DNA from: Staphylococcus argenteus
Lineage (GTDB): Bacteria; Bacillota; Bacilli; Staphylococcales; Staphylococcaceae
Assembly: GCF_000236925.1 (NCBI RefSeq)
Contig: NC_016941.1
Location: 310,001-374,000, forward strand
Length of the DNA: 64,000 nucleotides
Direction of reading: 5' to 3'
Shown: piece by piece, positions 25,095 to 34,033 of the stretch
Position numbering within the stretch: the stretch's first letter is position 1
Layout of the letters: every line of letters starts with the position of its first letter
Notes under the pieces: generated by a model
What the model saw: only the letters and a program-made list of their open reading frames with translations
What the model was told of the DNA's origin: nothing
Databases searched by the model: none
Made by a program: the position numbers and the translations under genes

Positions 25095-26213
25095 ATGAGT
25101 GATTCTGAGAAAGAAATTTTAAAGAGAATTAAAGAAAATCCATTTATTTCGCAACGTGAACTTGCTGAAGCAATTGGATTATCCAGACCAAGTGTTGCAA
25201 ACATCATTTCAGGATTAATACAAAAGGAATATGTTATGGGAAAGGCATATGTCTTAAATGAAGAATATCCTATTGTTTGTATTGGTGCAGCGAATGTAGA
25301 TCGAAAGTTTTATATTCATACAGCTCTAGTTGCAGAAACATCAAACCCTGTAACATCAACGCGTTCCATTGGTGGCGTAGCAAGAAACATTGCTGAAAAC
25401 TTAGGTAGACTTGGTGAAACAGTCGCATTTTTATCAGCTAGCGGACAAGATAGTGAGTGGGAAATGATTAAAAGATTGTCCAGCCCTTTTATGAATACGG
25501 ATCATGTTCAACAATTTGAAAATACAAATACGGGTTCGTATACAGCTTTAATAAGTAAAGACGGTGACATGACATATGGTTTAGCTGATATGGAAGTGTT
25601 CGACTACATTACACCTGAGTTTTTAATTAAGCGTTCACATTTGTTAAAAAAAGCAAAATGCATCATTGTTGATTTAAATTTAGGCAAAGAAGCACTGAAT
25701 TTCTTGTGTGCTTATACCACGAAACATCAAATCAAATTAGTTATTACTACAGTATCTTCCCCGAAAATGAAAAACATGCCAGATTCATTGCATGCTGTTG
25801 ATTGGATTATCACAAATAAAGATGAAACAGAGACATATTTAAATATGAAAATTGAAACTACTGAAGATTTGAAAGTAGCTGCTAAACGGTGGAATGATTT
25901 AGGCGTTAAAAATATTATTGTTACAAATGGCGTGAAAGAACTCATTTATCGAAGTAGTGATGAAGAAATTATAAAACCAGTTATACCATCAAACAATGTA
26001 AAAGATGTTACAGGTGCAGGTGATTCATTCTGTGCTGCTGTAGTGTATAGCTGGCTAAATGGAATGTCTACAGAAAATATATTAATTGCAGGCATGGTTA
26101 ATGCAAAGAAAACAATAGAAACAAAATATACAGTTAGACAGAATCTAGATCAAAAGCAACTTTATCACGATATGGAGGATTATAAAAATGGCGAATTTAC
26201 AAAAGTATATTGA
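25095..26213 (+). CDS. psuK: Pseudouridine kinase-like PfkB sugar kinase with N-terminal HTH
   Basis: A 372-residue protein that begins with a winged-helix DNA-binding domain (about residues 1-55: ISQRELAEAIGLSRPSVANI) fused to a PfkB carbohydrate kinase domain. Kinase motifs are GGVARNIAENLGRLG and the anion-hole signature DVTGAGDSFCAA near the C-terminus. With psuG overlapping downstream it should phosphorylate pseudouridine to its 5'-phosphate. The HTH suggests it also acts as or descends from an autoregulator. ATG 25095 follows GAGGAGGGA; a TTG at 25080 is rejected. A perfect cre lies upstream. Confidence 0.87.
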   Translation: MSDSEKEILKRIKENPFISQRELAEAIGLSRPSVANIISGLIQKEYVMGKAYVLNEEYPIVCIGAANVDRKFYIHTALVAETSNPVTSTRSIGGVARNIAENLGRLGETVAFLSASGQDSEWEMIKRLSSPFMNTDHVQQFENTNTGSYTALISKDGDMTYGLADMEVFDYITPEFLIKRSHLLKKAKCIIVDLNLGKEALNFLCAYTTKHQIKLVITTVSSPKMKNMPDSLHAVDWIITNKDETETYLNMKIETTEDLKVAAKRWNDLGVKNIIVTNGVKELIYRSSDEEIIKPVIPSNNVKDVTGAGDSFCAAVVYSWLNGMSTENILIAGMVNAKKTIETKYTVRQNLDQKQLYHDMEDYKNGEFTKVY

Positions 26214-27111
26214 GTATTCCAGAGAAGTTCAGCAAGCAAGGGATAACAATCAACCGATTGTAGCATTAGAATCAACAATTATTTCACATGGTATGCCGTA
26301 TCCACAAAATGTTGAAATGGCAACAACAGTAGAGCAAATTATCAGAGATAATGGTGCCATTCCAGCAACTATAGCAATTATCGACGGCAAAATTAAAATT
26401 GGTTTAGAAAGTGAAGATTTAGAAATACTGGCAACTAGTAAAGACGTTGCTAAAGTGTCTAGAAGAGATTTAGCAGAAATTGTTGCGATGAAGCGTATTG
26501 GTGCTACTACTGTAGCGACGACGATGATATGTGCTGCAATGGCTGGTATTCAATTTTTTGTTACTGGAGGTATTGGTGGAGTCCATAAAGGTGCAGAACA
26601 TACAATGGACATCTCAGCAGACTTAGATGAATTGTCTAAAACGAATGTCACTGTTATCTGTGCAGGTGCAAAATCAATTTTAGACTTACCTAAAACGATG
26701 GAATATTTGGAAACAAAAGGTGTTCCAGTCATTGGTTATCAAACGAATGAATTGCCAGCATTTTTCACTCGCGAAAGCGGTGTTAAGTTAACCAGTTCGG
26801 TTGAAACGCCGGAACGACTAGCTGACATTCATATGACGAAGCAAGCATTGAATCTTGAAGGTGGGATTGTCGTTGCTAATCCAATTCCACGCGAATATGC
26901 TTTGTCAAAAGAATACATTGAGACAATCATTAATGAAGCTGTTGACGAAGCGGAAAGTCAAGGAATTAAAGGTAAGGATTCAACACCATTCTTGTTAGGG
27001 AAAATTGTAGAAAAAACAAATGGCGAAAGTTTAGCAGCAAATATAAAACTTGTTGAAAACAATGCTGTGTTGGGGGCTAAAATTGCTGTCGCTGTTAATA
27101 AACTATTGTAG
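26188..27111 (+). CDS. psuG: Pseudouridine-5'-phosphate glycosidase
   Basis: A 307-residue PsuG/IndA family protein that reversibly splits pseudouridine 5'-phosphate into uracil and ribose 5-phosphate. Characteristic blocks are ALESTIISHGMPYPQN, FVTGGIGGVHKGAE, VICAGAKSILDLPKTMEYL (the lysine in AKSILD is the likely Schiff-base residue) and GVPVIGYQT. The gene overlaps psuK by 26 nt with GGAGG inside psuK, so the two are coupled. Together they salvage pseudouridine from RNA breakdown. Confidence 0.94.
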   Translation: MANLQKYIEYSREVQQARDNNQPIVALESTIISHGMPYPQNVEMATTVEQIIRDNGAIPATIAIIDGKIKIGLESEDLEILATSKDVAKVSRRDLAEIVAMKRIGATTVATTMICAAMAGIQFFVTGGIGGVHKGAEHTMDISADLDELSKTNVTVICAGAKSILDLPKTMEYLETKGVPVIGYQTNELPAFFTRESGVKLTSSVETPERLADIHMTKQALNLEGGIVVANPIPREYALSKEYIETIINEAVDEAESQGIKGKDSTPFLLGKIVEKTNGESLAANIKLVENNAVLGAKIAVAVNKLL

Positions 27112-27121
27112 GTGATGATAC

Positions 27122-28342
27122 ATGTCTATTTTATTCGCTATCATAGGGGTAGCATTTGCGCTATTTGTAGCATTTTTATTCAGCTTTGATCGCAAGAATA
27201 TAGATTTCAGAAAAACATTAATTATGATTTTCGTCCAAGTGTTGATTGTGTTATTTATGATGAACACAACGATTGGTTTGACAATACTAACTGCGCTAGG
27301 TTCTTTTTTTGAAGGGTTAATAAATGTTAGTAAAGCAGGGATAAATTTTGTTTTTGGCGATATACAAAATAAAAATGGCTTTACGTTCTTTTTAAACGTG
27401 TTATTACCATTAGTTTTTATTTCTGTATTAATAGGCATTTTTAATTATATAAAGGTATTACCATTTATTATCAAATATGTAGGTATAGCAATTAACAAAA
27501 TAACTAGAATGGGGCGCTTAGAAAGTTACTTTGCTATTTCAACAGCAATGTTTGGACAGCCAGAAGTATATTTAACTATAAAAGATATTATTCCAAGATT
27601 GTCTAGAGCGAAATTATATACAATTGCGACGTCTGGTATGAGTGCTGTTAGTATGGCAATGCTAGGTTCATATATGCAAATGATTGAACCTAAATTTGTA
27701 GTTACAGCTGTAATGTTGAATATTTTTAGTGCACTTATAATTGCGAGTGTTATTAATCCATATAAATCTGATGATAATGATGTTGAAATTGATAATTTAA
27801 CCAAATCAACGGAAACGAAATCAGTGAACGAAAAAACAGGGAAGCCTAAGAAAGTCGCCTTTTTCCAAATGATAGGTGACAGTGCAATGGATGGATTTAA
27901 AATAGCTGTTGTAGTAGCAGTGATGTTGTTAGCGTTTATTTCATTAATGGAAGCAATCAATATCATTTTTGGTAGTGTTGGTTTGAATTTTAAACAGCTT
28001 ATTGGCTATTTGTTTGCACCAATTGCATTCATAATGGGGATTCCTTGGAGTGAAGCAGTACCAGCTGGTTCATTAATGGCCACAAAATTAATTACAAATG
28101 AGTTTGTAGCAATGTTAGATTTTAAAAATGTCCTAGGTGACGTATCAGCTCGAACACAAGGTATTATTTCAGTTTATTTAGTGAGCTTTGCTAATTTTGG
28201 TACTGTTGGCATCATCGTTGGGTCGATTAAAGGTATTAGTGATAAGCAAGGAGAAAAAGTTGCATCATTTGCCATGAGGTTGCTACTTGGTTCAACATTA
28301 GCATCAATCATTTCAGGATCAATCATTGGCTTAGTACTATAA
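27122..28342 (+). CDS. NupC-type concentrative nucleoside transporter
   Basis: A 406-residue CNT-family membrane protein with about ten helices and the conserved patterns NFVFGD, STAMFGQPEVYLTIKD and GIPWSEAVPAGSLMATKL. The glutamate- and Asn-containing motifs are those that bind nucleoside and cation in this family. It starts 10 nt after psuG (AGGTGATGATAC), so it is the third gene of the operon, and its likely substrate is pseudouridine or related nucleosides. A terminator follows at 28368. Confidence 0.9.
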   Translation: MSILFAIIGVAFALFVAFLFSFDRKNIDFRKTLIMIFVQVLIVLFMMNTTIGLTILTALGSFFEGLINVSKAGINFVFGDIQNKNGFTFFLNVLLPLVFISVLIGIFNYIKVLPFIIKYVGIAINKITRMGRLESYFAISTAMFGQPEVYLTIKDIIPRLSRAKLYTIATSGMSAVSMAMLGSYMQMIEPKFVVTAVMLNIFSALIIASVINPYKSDDNDVEIDNLTKSTETKSVNEKTGKPKKVAFFQMIGDSAMDGFKIAVVVAVMLLAFISLMEAINIIFGSVGLNFKQLIGYLFAPIAFIMGIPWSEAVPAGSLMATKLITNEFVAMLDFKNVLGDVSARTQGIISVYLVSFANFGTVGIIVGSIKGISDKQGEKVASFAMRLLLGSTLASIISGSIIGLVL

Positions 28343-28367
28343 ATTAATTAAAGTAGTGAAATATAGT

Positions 28368-28414
28368 AACGTGATTCAGATGACATAACAGTCGGAACTG
28401 AATCACGTTTTTTA
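28368..28414 (+). terminator. Terminator of the pseudouridine operon
   Basis: AACGTGATTCAG (28368-28379) pairs perfectly with CTGAATCACGTT (28398-28409), then TTTTT. Sequence around it closely matches the terminator at 24792. Confidence 0.92.
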
Positions 28415-28424
28415 TAACAAAATT

Positions 28425-28478
28425 AAACCCCATCACCAAGGTGGCACAATAGTGCATGATACCTTACTGATAGGGTTT
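28425..28478 (-). terminator. nanAT terminator
   Basis: On the minus strand AAACCCTATCA pairs with TGATGGGGTTT (one G-U) with an inner AAGGT/ACCTT stem, followed by AATTTTG. The weak T tract makes this moderate. Confidence 0.6.
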
Positions 28479-28488
28479 CCAACTAACA

Positions 28489-30021
28489 TTACTTTTTCGT
28501 AGCAGTTTTTGAAATGTATGTTGATGGTTTATCTTTTTCAAATATTGTTAATCCCGTAATATCTTTTTTATGTTTTGAAGGGACGATAAAGCTAATTACA
28601 TAAGCAAAGACAAAAGCAACAGTAAATGAAATAGTTGATACATAGAAAGGTGAGTTGCCTTTACCGACGCCATTATATATGTACGCAAAGATGATACCTA
28701 AAATTAATCCGCAAATAACACCGAATGTATTTGTACGTTTTGTAAAAATACCGACAGCGAATACACCGGCTAATGGAACGCCGAATAACCCAGTAACAAA
28801 CAAGAATAAGTCCCATAAATCATTTGAATTTGAAGCAATTAAGTATAATGACATACCAAAACCAAATATACCTGCGATAATGATGACCAAACGAGCAAAG
28901 TTAACTTCATGTCGCTCGCTACCTTTGCCAAAGAAACGTTGTTTAATATCAATTGAAATACAAGCAGAAATAGAATTTAAACTAGATGAAATGGTAGACT
29001 GTGCAGCAGCGAAAATAGCTGCAATGAGTAATCCGGCAACAAAAGGTGGCATCTCAGTCAAAATGAAATATGGTACAACAGATGATGTGTTGAAGCCTTT
29101 TGGTAAAACAGCTTCATGTGCATAAAATGAGTACAACATTGTACCCATACCATAAAATAACGGTGCTGAGATTAATGCTAGAATACCATTTGTCCATAAA
29201 GATTTATTTGTTTCTTTTAAGCTATCAGAAGCTTGATATCTTTGTACGACATCTTGACTCGCGGTATATTGATACAAGTTATTAAAAATATTTCCAAGGA
29301 AAATGATAGGTATTGCAGCCGCAGCAGTATTTAATTTCCAGTTGTCAGCACTGATTAACTTTTTATGTTCAATTGCATCTGCAAGGACAGTACCGAATCC
29401 ACCTTTAATGTGCATAATACCTAAAATGATAATTACTAAAGCGCCACCTAATAATATGACACCTTGAATGAAATCACTCCATACAACACCTTCGAATCCA
29501 CCTAAAAATGTATATAAAATACATAACAAACCAACGAGTGATGCAACAACGTATGGATTCATATCTGATACAGATGTTATCGCTAATGTTGGTAAATATA
29601 TGACGATTGCAACACGTCCTAGATGGTAAATGACAAATAATAATGAGCCGATAACGCGAATGCTAGGGCCAAATCTAGCTTCTAAATATTCGTATGCAGA
29701 TGTTACTTTTAACTTTTTAAAGAAAGGTACATAGAAATAAATAAGTAATGGAATTATTGCGACAATGGCAATGTTACCTGCAATGTATGACCAATCTGTT
29801 AAAAATGCTTTCTCTGGTGTCGACATAAATGTAATCGCACTTAACGTAGTAGCATAAATGGAAAAACCAACTACCCAAGATGGCAAGCGGCCACTTGCAG
29901 TAAAGAAACTATTTGTACTTTGACTTGCACGCTTGGTAAAGTAAACGCCAATGAATAACATAGCTAATAGATAAATAATAACGGCAACCCAGTTCAATGT
30001 GCCAAATCCAACTTCTTTCAT
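28489..30021 (-). CDS. nanT: NanT, sodium:solute symporter for sialic acid
   Basis: A 510-residue SSS-family transporter with about 13 transmembrane helices. Family patterns include TASGRLPSWVVGFSIYAT, GGFEGVVWSDFIQG and the run AAAQSTISSSLNSISA. It is cotranscribed with nanA (39-nt gap) and should import N-acetylneuraminate with sodium. ATG 30021 is chosen over an upstream TTG (30027) because AGGGGAAG is correctly spaced. The SSS-type carrier, rather than an MFS or TRAP type, is the known S. aureus NanT. Confidence 0.93.
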   Translation of the reverse strand: MKEVGFGTLNWVAVIIYLLAMLFIGVYFTKRASQSTNSFFTASGRLPSWVVGFSIYATTLSAITFMSTPEKAFLTDWSYIAGNIAIVAIIPLLIYFYVPFFKKLKVTSAYEYLEARFGPSIRVIGSLLFVIYHLGRVAIVIYLPTLAITSVSDMNPYVVASLVGLLCILYTFLGGFEGVVWSDFIQGVILLGGALVIIILGIMHIKGGFGTVLADAIEHKKLISADNWKLNTAAAAIPIIFLGNIFNNLYQYTASQDVVQRYQASDSLKETNKSLWTNGILALISAPLFYGMGTMLYSFYAHEAVLPKGFNTSSVVPYFILTEMPPFVAGLLIAAIFAAAQSTISSSLNSISACISIDIKQRFFGKGSERHEVNFARLVIIIAGIFGFGMSLYLIASNSNDLWDLFLFVTGLFGVPLAGVFAVGIFTKRTNTFGVICGLILGIIFAYIYNGVGKGNSPFYVSTISFTVAFVFAYVISFIVPSKHKKDITGLTIFEKDKPSTYISKTATKK

Positions 30022-30060
30022 GGGCAACTTCCCCTTTACAATGTATTGATTCTTTGATGT

Positions 30061-30942
30061 CTATAAATCGTATTTTGCAATGAGTTGATTTAATGTTTGT
30101 CGATGCGCTTCGTTAAAAGGTTTGAAAGGTCGTTTTGGTAATCCAGCTTCGATACCTCGATGACGTAATATTTCTTTTAATGTAGGATAGATTCCCATTG
30201 ATAAAACAGTCTCAATAATATCATTGGAATCATGTTGCAGTTGGTAAGCTTCTTGAATTTGACCTTGTTGTGCTAAGTCGAAGATTTGTCTAGCGCGGCG
30301 ACCATTAACGTTATATGTAGAACCAATTGCACCATCTACGCCAGAAATAGTAGCTTGAACTAACATTTCATCGAAACCAGATAAAATTAATTTGTCTGGA
30401 AATGCTTTTCTAATACGTTCAAGTAAGAAGAAATTCGGTGCTGTATATTTAACACCTACTACTTTTTCATGGTTAAATAGTTCACTGAATTGTTCTATAG
30501 AAATATTGACGCCAGTTAGGTCTGGAATAGCATAAATAATCATATTGTTCTGTGTGGCTTCAATAATGTCGAAATAGTAATCTCTAATTTCTTCAAAAGT
30601 AAATGGATAGTAGAATGGTGTTACGGCAGATAGGGCATCATAACCTAATTCTGTCGCATATTTCCCAAGTTCAATGGCTTCATTTAAGTCTAATGAACCT
30701 ACTTGAGCAATCATTTTAACGTTGTCACCAACGGCTTCTTTTGCAATCTTGAAAATTTGCTTCTTTTGTTCAGTGTTTAATAAAAAGTTTTCACCAGAGC
30801 TACCATTTACATAAAGTCCGTCTAATTCTTCAGTTTCTATGGCGTTTTTAGCGATTTGTTGTAAGCCTTTTTCATTTACTTGACCGTTTGCATCGAAAGG
30901 AACAAGTAATGCTGCATACAAACCTTTTAAATCTTTGTTCAT
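30061..30942 (-). CDS. nanA: NanA, N-acetylneuraminate lyase
   Basis: A 293-residue DHDPS/NAL-family aldolase that splits sialic acid to N-acetylmannosamine and pyruvate. Motifs visible: [14 protein letters not shown] (substrate carboxylate loop), the Tyr in [13 protein letters not shown], and the Schiff-base lysine in [16 protein letters not shown] 30942 follows GGAGGGACTTC. It is the first gene of nanAT. A perfect cre lies 49-64 nt upstream in its promoter region, predicting CcpA control. Confidence 0.96.
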   Translation of the reverse strand: MNKDLKGLYAALLVPFDANGQVNEKGLQQIAKNAIETEELDGLYVNGSSGENFLLNTEQKKQIFKIAKEAVGDNVKMIAQVGSLDLNEAIELGKYATELGYDALSAVTPFYYPFTFEEIRDYYFDIIEATQNNMIIYAIPDLTGVNISIEQFSELFNHEKVVGVKYTAPNFFLLERIRKAFPDKLILSGFDEMLVQATISGVDGAIGSTYNVNGRRARQIFDLAQQGQIQEAYQLQHDSNDIIETVLSMGIYPTLKEILRHRGIEAGLPKRPFKPFNEAHRQTLNQLIAKYDL

Positions 30943-30990
30943 TATGAAGTCCCTCCAAAAATCATTTAATAATATAGTTTACAGTTATAA

Positions 30991-31006
30991 TTGTAAACGC
31001 TATCAT
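30991..31006 (+). promoter_or_regulatory. cre site (CcpA) in the nanA-nanK intergenic region
   Basis: TTGTAAACGCTATCAT matches WTGNAARCGNWWWCAW at all positions. It overlaps an inverted repeat GTTTACA (30977-30983) / TGTAAAC (30992-30998) and lies in the nanA promoter region, upstream of the nanK promoter. Confidence 0.85.
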
Positions 31007-31025
31007 GAAATGTAACAATACATTT

Positions 31026-31055
31026 TTGAAAATGATGGTCATATTTATGTATAAT
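31026..31055 (+). promoter_or_regulatory. nanK promoter
   Basis: TTGAAA (31026-31031), 18-nt spacer, TATAAT (31050-31055), 45 nt before the nanK start and immediately upstream of the palindrome at 31058. Confidence 0.7.
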
Positions 31056-31057
31056 TA

Positions 31058-31074
31058 ATGAAAATATTTTTCAT
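31058..31074 (+). promoter_or_regulatory. Candidate NanR operator at nanK
   Basis: ATGAAAATATTTTTCAT is a near-perfect palindrome sitting at the predicted transcription start of nanK. Almost the same sequence occurs at 33140 next to nanR/nanE. An RpiR-type regulator (NanR) is encoded in this locus, so it is the natural ligand; direct proof is not in the sequence. Confidence 0.65.
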
Positions 31075-31099
31075 AATCAAAAGAACTGGAGTGAATAAG

Positions 31100-31960
31100 G
31101 TGTATTACATAGCAATTGACATTGGGGGAACACAAATTAAGTCAGCAGTCATTGATAAGCAGTTGAATATGTTTGATTATCAACAAATGCCAACACCGGA
31201 TAATAAAACCGTGCTTATTACTGAAAAAGTATACGAAATTGTAACACAATTTATGGAAAAATACCGCTTGATTCAGCCTGTTATAGGTATTTCGACAGCG
31301 GGTGTTGTTGACGAGCAAAAAGGGGAAATTGTTTATGCTGGGCCAACTATACCGAATTATAAAGGTACGAATTTCAAACGATTACTAAAAGCATTATCGC
31401 CATATGTCAAAGTGAGAAATGATGTCAACGCAGCGTTATTAGGAGAATTGAAACTATATCAATACCCAGCTGAGCGAATTTTCTGTATGACACTAGGTAC
31501 TGGTATTGGTGGTGCATATAAAAATGACCAAGGACATATTGATAATGGAGAGCTACATAAGGCTAATGAAGTGGGTTACTTATTATATCGACCATCGGAT
31601 AATACAACATTTGAGGAACGAGCTGCGACAAGTGCTTTAAAGAAGCGAATGATTGATGGCGGGTTTACGAGAAGTACGCACGTACCAGTATTATTTGAAG
31701 CAGCTGAGGAAGGTGATGATATCGCAAAGCATATATTAGATGAATGGGCGGAAGATGTTGCAGAAGGTATAGCACAAATACAGATTATTTATGATCCAGG
31801 TTTGATATTAATAGGTGGTGGTATTTCAGCACAAGGAGATAAATTAATCAAATATATAGAGCCTAAAGTTGCTAATTATCTACCAGCTGACTATAAATAT
31901 GCGCCAATTAGAACTACAAAAAGTAAAAATGACGCAGCATTATATGGCTGTTTGCAATAA
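31100..31960 (+). CDS. nanK: NanK, N-acetylmannosamine kinase (ROK family)
   Basis: A 286-residue ROK sugar kinase that phosphorylates N-acetylmannosamine. ATP-binding motif AIDIGGTQIKSAV opens the protein, and MTLGTGIGGAY and LILIGGGISA follow. The family's zinc-binding CxCG motif is absent, as in several Gram-positive NanK proteins. GTG 31100 is chosen because GGAG lies 8 nt upstream; the ATG at 31058 is inside the operator palindrome and upstream of any ribosome binding site. It is divergent from nanAT. Confidence 0.92.
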   Translation: MYYIAIDIGGTQIKSAVIDKQLNMFDYQQMPTPDNKTVLITEKVYEIVTQFMEKYRLIQPVIGISTAGVVDEQKGEIVYAGPTIPNYKGTNFKRLLKALSPYVKVRNDVNAALLGELKLYQYPAERIFCMTLGTGIGGAYKNDQGHIDNGELHKANEVGYLLYRPSDNTTFEERAATSALKKRMIDGGFTRSTHVPVLFEAAEEGDDIAKHILDEWAEDVAEGIAQIQIIYDPGLILIGGGISAQGDKLIKYIEPKVANYLPADYKYAPIRTTKSKNDAALYGCLQ

Positions 31961-32050
31961 TATTTCAGCGATAAGGACATTGCGTTGTTAGAAGCGATGT
32001 TGTTAGAGATTCATTTAAATGAAAAGGGGATTTAAACGCGGTTATATAGA

Positions 32051-32194
32051 GTGAAGATAATTAGTAGTATGACGTATCATGATAACGCAAAAGCTTATAG
32101 CGGTTTGAGGAAATGGCATGGAAAGATTTTATTTGCGCCTATTTCAAGTACGGGATGGATAAAACTCAATAATATGAATGATATGCTGAAGTAA
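32051..32194 (+). pseudogene. Small ORF after nanK, possible gene fragment
   Basis: A 47-residue frame from GTG 32051 contains YHDNAKAYSGLRKWHGKILF and PISSTGWIKLNNMND, which looks protein-like. There is no good ribosome binding site and the length is well below any nan-locus family I know, so it is more likely a remnant than a working gene. Not recognised. Confidence 0.3.
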
Positions 32195-32227
32195 CACCAA
32201 TAATATATGAAGTATTTTTTAAAACTG

Positions 32228-32284
32228 AAAAACACCTGTCAACATGAAATAGCAACAACCGTGATTGCCATCAGTTACAGGTGT
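32228..32284 (-). terminator. nanR terminator
   Basis: ACACCTGTCAAC (32232-32243) pairs with GTTACAGGTGT (32274-32284) with one bulge; on the minus strand the stem is followed by TTTTTCAG. Confidence 0.75.
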
Positions 32285-32302
32285 AGTTATATATATTAAC
32301 AA

Positions 32303-33103
32303 TTATTTATTGTCCAAAATAATGGACTTTGTATGCTGGTATGTGTCACTTAGATGGCTATTTTCTAATAAATGATAGCTCACAATATCGATTAAAAATA
32401 GTGTCGCAATTTGTGTGTTAATAAATCGATGGTCGGTATTACGAGATTGATCAGTTGTTAATAATACTAAATCAGCACAATCTGTCAGTTTACTACCTTC
32501 GAAATTTGTGATGGCAACGACATATGCACCATGAGATTTGGCTACTTCCGCTGCTGAAATTAATTCTGAAGTATTACCACTATTTGACATAGCGATAAAC
32601 ATGTCCGAATTAGATAGTAGGGATGCCGATATTTTCATTAAATGTGAATCGGTTGTGACATTACCTCTTAGCCCCATACGAATTGTTCGATAATAAAATT
32701 CTGTAGCAGATAGTCCAGAACTACCTAATCCCGCGAACAATATTTGACGACTTGATTGTAATTTATCAATAAAAGTTTGGATAATGTCATTATCAATAAA
32801 TTCACCTGTTTGTTGAAGCATTTGTTGATGGTATTTATGAATCCTTTGAATGATTGGACTATTTTCTATAACTGTTTCTGTCATTTCTTGTTGGATATTA
32901 AATTTTAAATCTTGAAAATTTTCGTAGTCCAGTTTATGACTAAAGCGTGTCATTGTAGCTGGAGATGTGCCAATGGCATGTGCTAAGGAGTTGATGGTTG
33001 AAAAGGCATCACTATATCCATGTTTTCTAATATAGTTGACTATTTGTTTGTCTGTTTTTGTAAATAAATGTTGATGGCGCTGAACGCGATTCTCAAATTT
33101 CAT
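32303..33103 (-). CDS. nanR: NanR, RpiR-family regulator of sialic acid genes
   Basis: A 266-residue RpiR-type repressor: an N-terminal HTH_6 domain (about residues 1-77, with SLAHAIGTSPATMTRFSHKL) followed by a SIS phosphosugar-binding domain (about 110-240, with FAGLGSSGLSA and FIAMSNSGNTSELI). In staphylococci this protein represses the nan genes and is relieved by N-acetylmannosamine 6-phosphate. ATG 33103 follows AAGGGGTGACAC. The palindrome at 33140 lies in its promoter, suggesting autoregulation. Confidence 0.93.
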   Translation of the reverse strand: MKFENRVQRHQHLFTKTDKQIVNYIRKHGYSDAFSTINSLAHAIGTSPATMTRFSHKLDYENFQDLKFNIQQEMTETVIENSPIIQRIHKYHQQMLQQTGEFIDNDIIQTFIDKLQSSRQILFAGLGSSGLSATEFYYRTIRMGLRGNVTTDSHLMKISASLLSNSDMFIAMSNSGNTSELISAAEVAKSHGAYVVAITNFEGSKLTDCADLVLLTTDQSRNTDHRFINTQIATLFLIDIVSYHLLENSHLSDTYQHTKSIILDNK

Positions 33104-33139
33104 TGTGTCACCCCTTAATATTGATGATTACTATTATAT

Positions 33140-33156
33140 ATGAAAAATATTTTCAA
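33140..33156. promoter_or_regulatory. Candidate NanR operator between nanR and nanE
   Basis: ATGAAAAATATTTTCAA is the same palindrome as at 31058 with the last base changed. It lies 37 nt upstream of nanR and upstream of a nanE promoter (TTGATA 33171-33176, 16 nt, TATATT 33193-33198). Confidence 0.65.
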
Positions 33157-33242
33157 GATAGTAAAAAGCATTGATAAAAATTATCTTAATGATATATTTT
33201 AGATGACTTTAAGTGAAAAAAATGATTATGGAGTGAAGAATA

Positions 33243-33914
33243 ATGTTACCACATGGTTTAATTGTATCTTGTCAGGCGCTACCTGACGAGCCGTTACATT
33301 CATCGTTTATAATGTCTAAAATGGCATTAGCTGCGTATGAAGGTGGGGCTGTAGGTATTAGAGCAAATACTAAAGAAGATATTTTAGAAATTAAAAAGAC
33401 AGTAGATTTACCAGTCATTGGTATTGTAAAGCGTGATTATGATGGATCAAATGTTTTCATTACAGCAACTGCCAAAGAAGTAGACGAATTGATTGAAAGT
33501 CAATGTGAAGTAATCGCATTGGATGCTACGATGCAGCGACGTCCAAAAGAAACGTTAGACGAATTGGTAGCTTACATTAGACAACATGCACCTAATGTTG
33601 AAATTATGGCTGATATCGCAACGGTTGAAGAAGCGAAAAACGCAGAACGTCTTGGTTTTGATTATATTGGTACGACGTTACACGGATATACTAGCTATAC
33701 AAAAGGGCAGTTATTATATCAAGATGATTTCCAATTTTTAAAAGATGTACTAAATAGTGTTGAAGCGAAAGTTATTGCAGAAGGCAATGTTATTACGCCA
33801 GATATGTACAAACGTGTTATGGATTTAGGTGTTCATTGTTCAGTTGTAGGTGGTGCAATTACGCGACCAAAAGAAATTACGAAACGATTTGTACAAGTTA
33901 TGGAAGATGAATAA
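33243..33914 (+). CDS. nanE: NanE, N-acetylmannosamine-6-phosphate 2-epimerase
   Basis: A 223-residue TIM-barrel enzyme that converts ManNAc-6-P to GlcNAc-6-P, feeding sialic acid into amino-sugar catabolism. Family blocks visible are [47 protein letters not shown] and [11 protein letters not shown], with the [11 protein letters not shown] and [12 protein letters not shown] phosphate-binding turns. ATG 33243 follows GGAGTGAAG. It is divergent from nanR and convergent with the YjiH-like gene. Confidence 0.95.
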   Translation: MLPHGLIVSCQALPDEPLHSSFIMSKMALAAYEGGAVGIRANTKEDILEIKKTVDLPVIGIVKRDYDGSNVFITATAKEVDELIESQCEVIALDATMQRRPKETLDELVAYIRQHAPNVEIMADIATVEEAKNAERLGFDYIGTTLHGYTSYTKGQLLYQDDFQFLKDVLNSVEAKVIAEGNVITPDMYKRVMDLGVHCSVVGGAITRPKEITKRFVQVMEDE

Positions 33915-33923
33915 TTGAAAATA

Positions 33924-34006
33924 AAAAGCGAGATGCCAGTGATTATATAAATAAACCTGTTAATATAAGAGCGGTTTATGATTAGGTAATGGCCATCTCG
34001 CTTTAT
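33924..34006. terminator. Bidirectional terminator between nanE and the YjiH-like gene
   Basis: AAAGCGAGATG (33925-33935) pairs with CATCTCGCTTT (33994-34004); an inner ATAAACC/GGTTTAT stem makes a branched hairpin. It serves convergent genes on both sides. Confidence 0.75.
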
Positions 34007-34033
34007 TGTGTTAACTGTAACATTAAAATGAGC

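Larger units (their letters stand above)
31961..32302. other. Intergenic stretch between convergent nanK and nanR
   Basis: Apart from the 47-codon frame at 32051 and the nanR terminator at 32228, nothing is recognised. No clear plus-strand terminator follows nanK. Confidence 0.6.

Noticed and set aside
31058..31099. ATG start 14 codons upstream in nanK
   Set aside because: It lies inside the operator palindrome at the predicted transcription start, has no ribosome binding site, and the GTG at 31100 has GGAG at good spacing and gives the family length.
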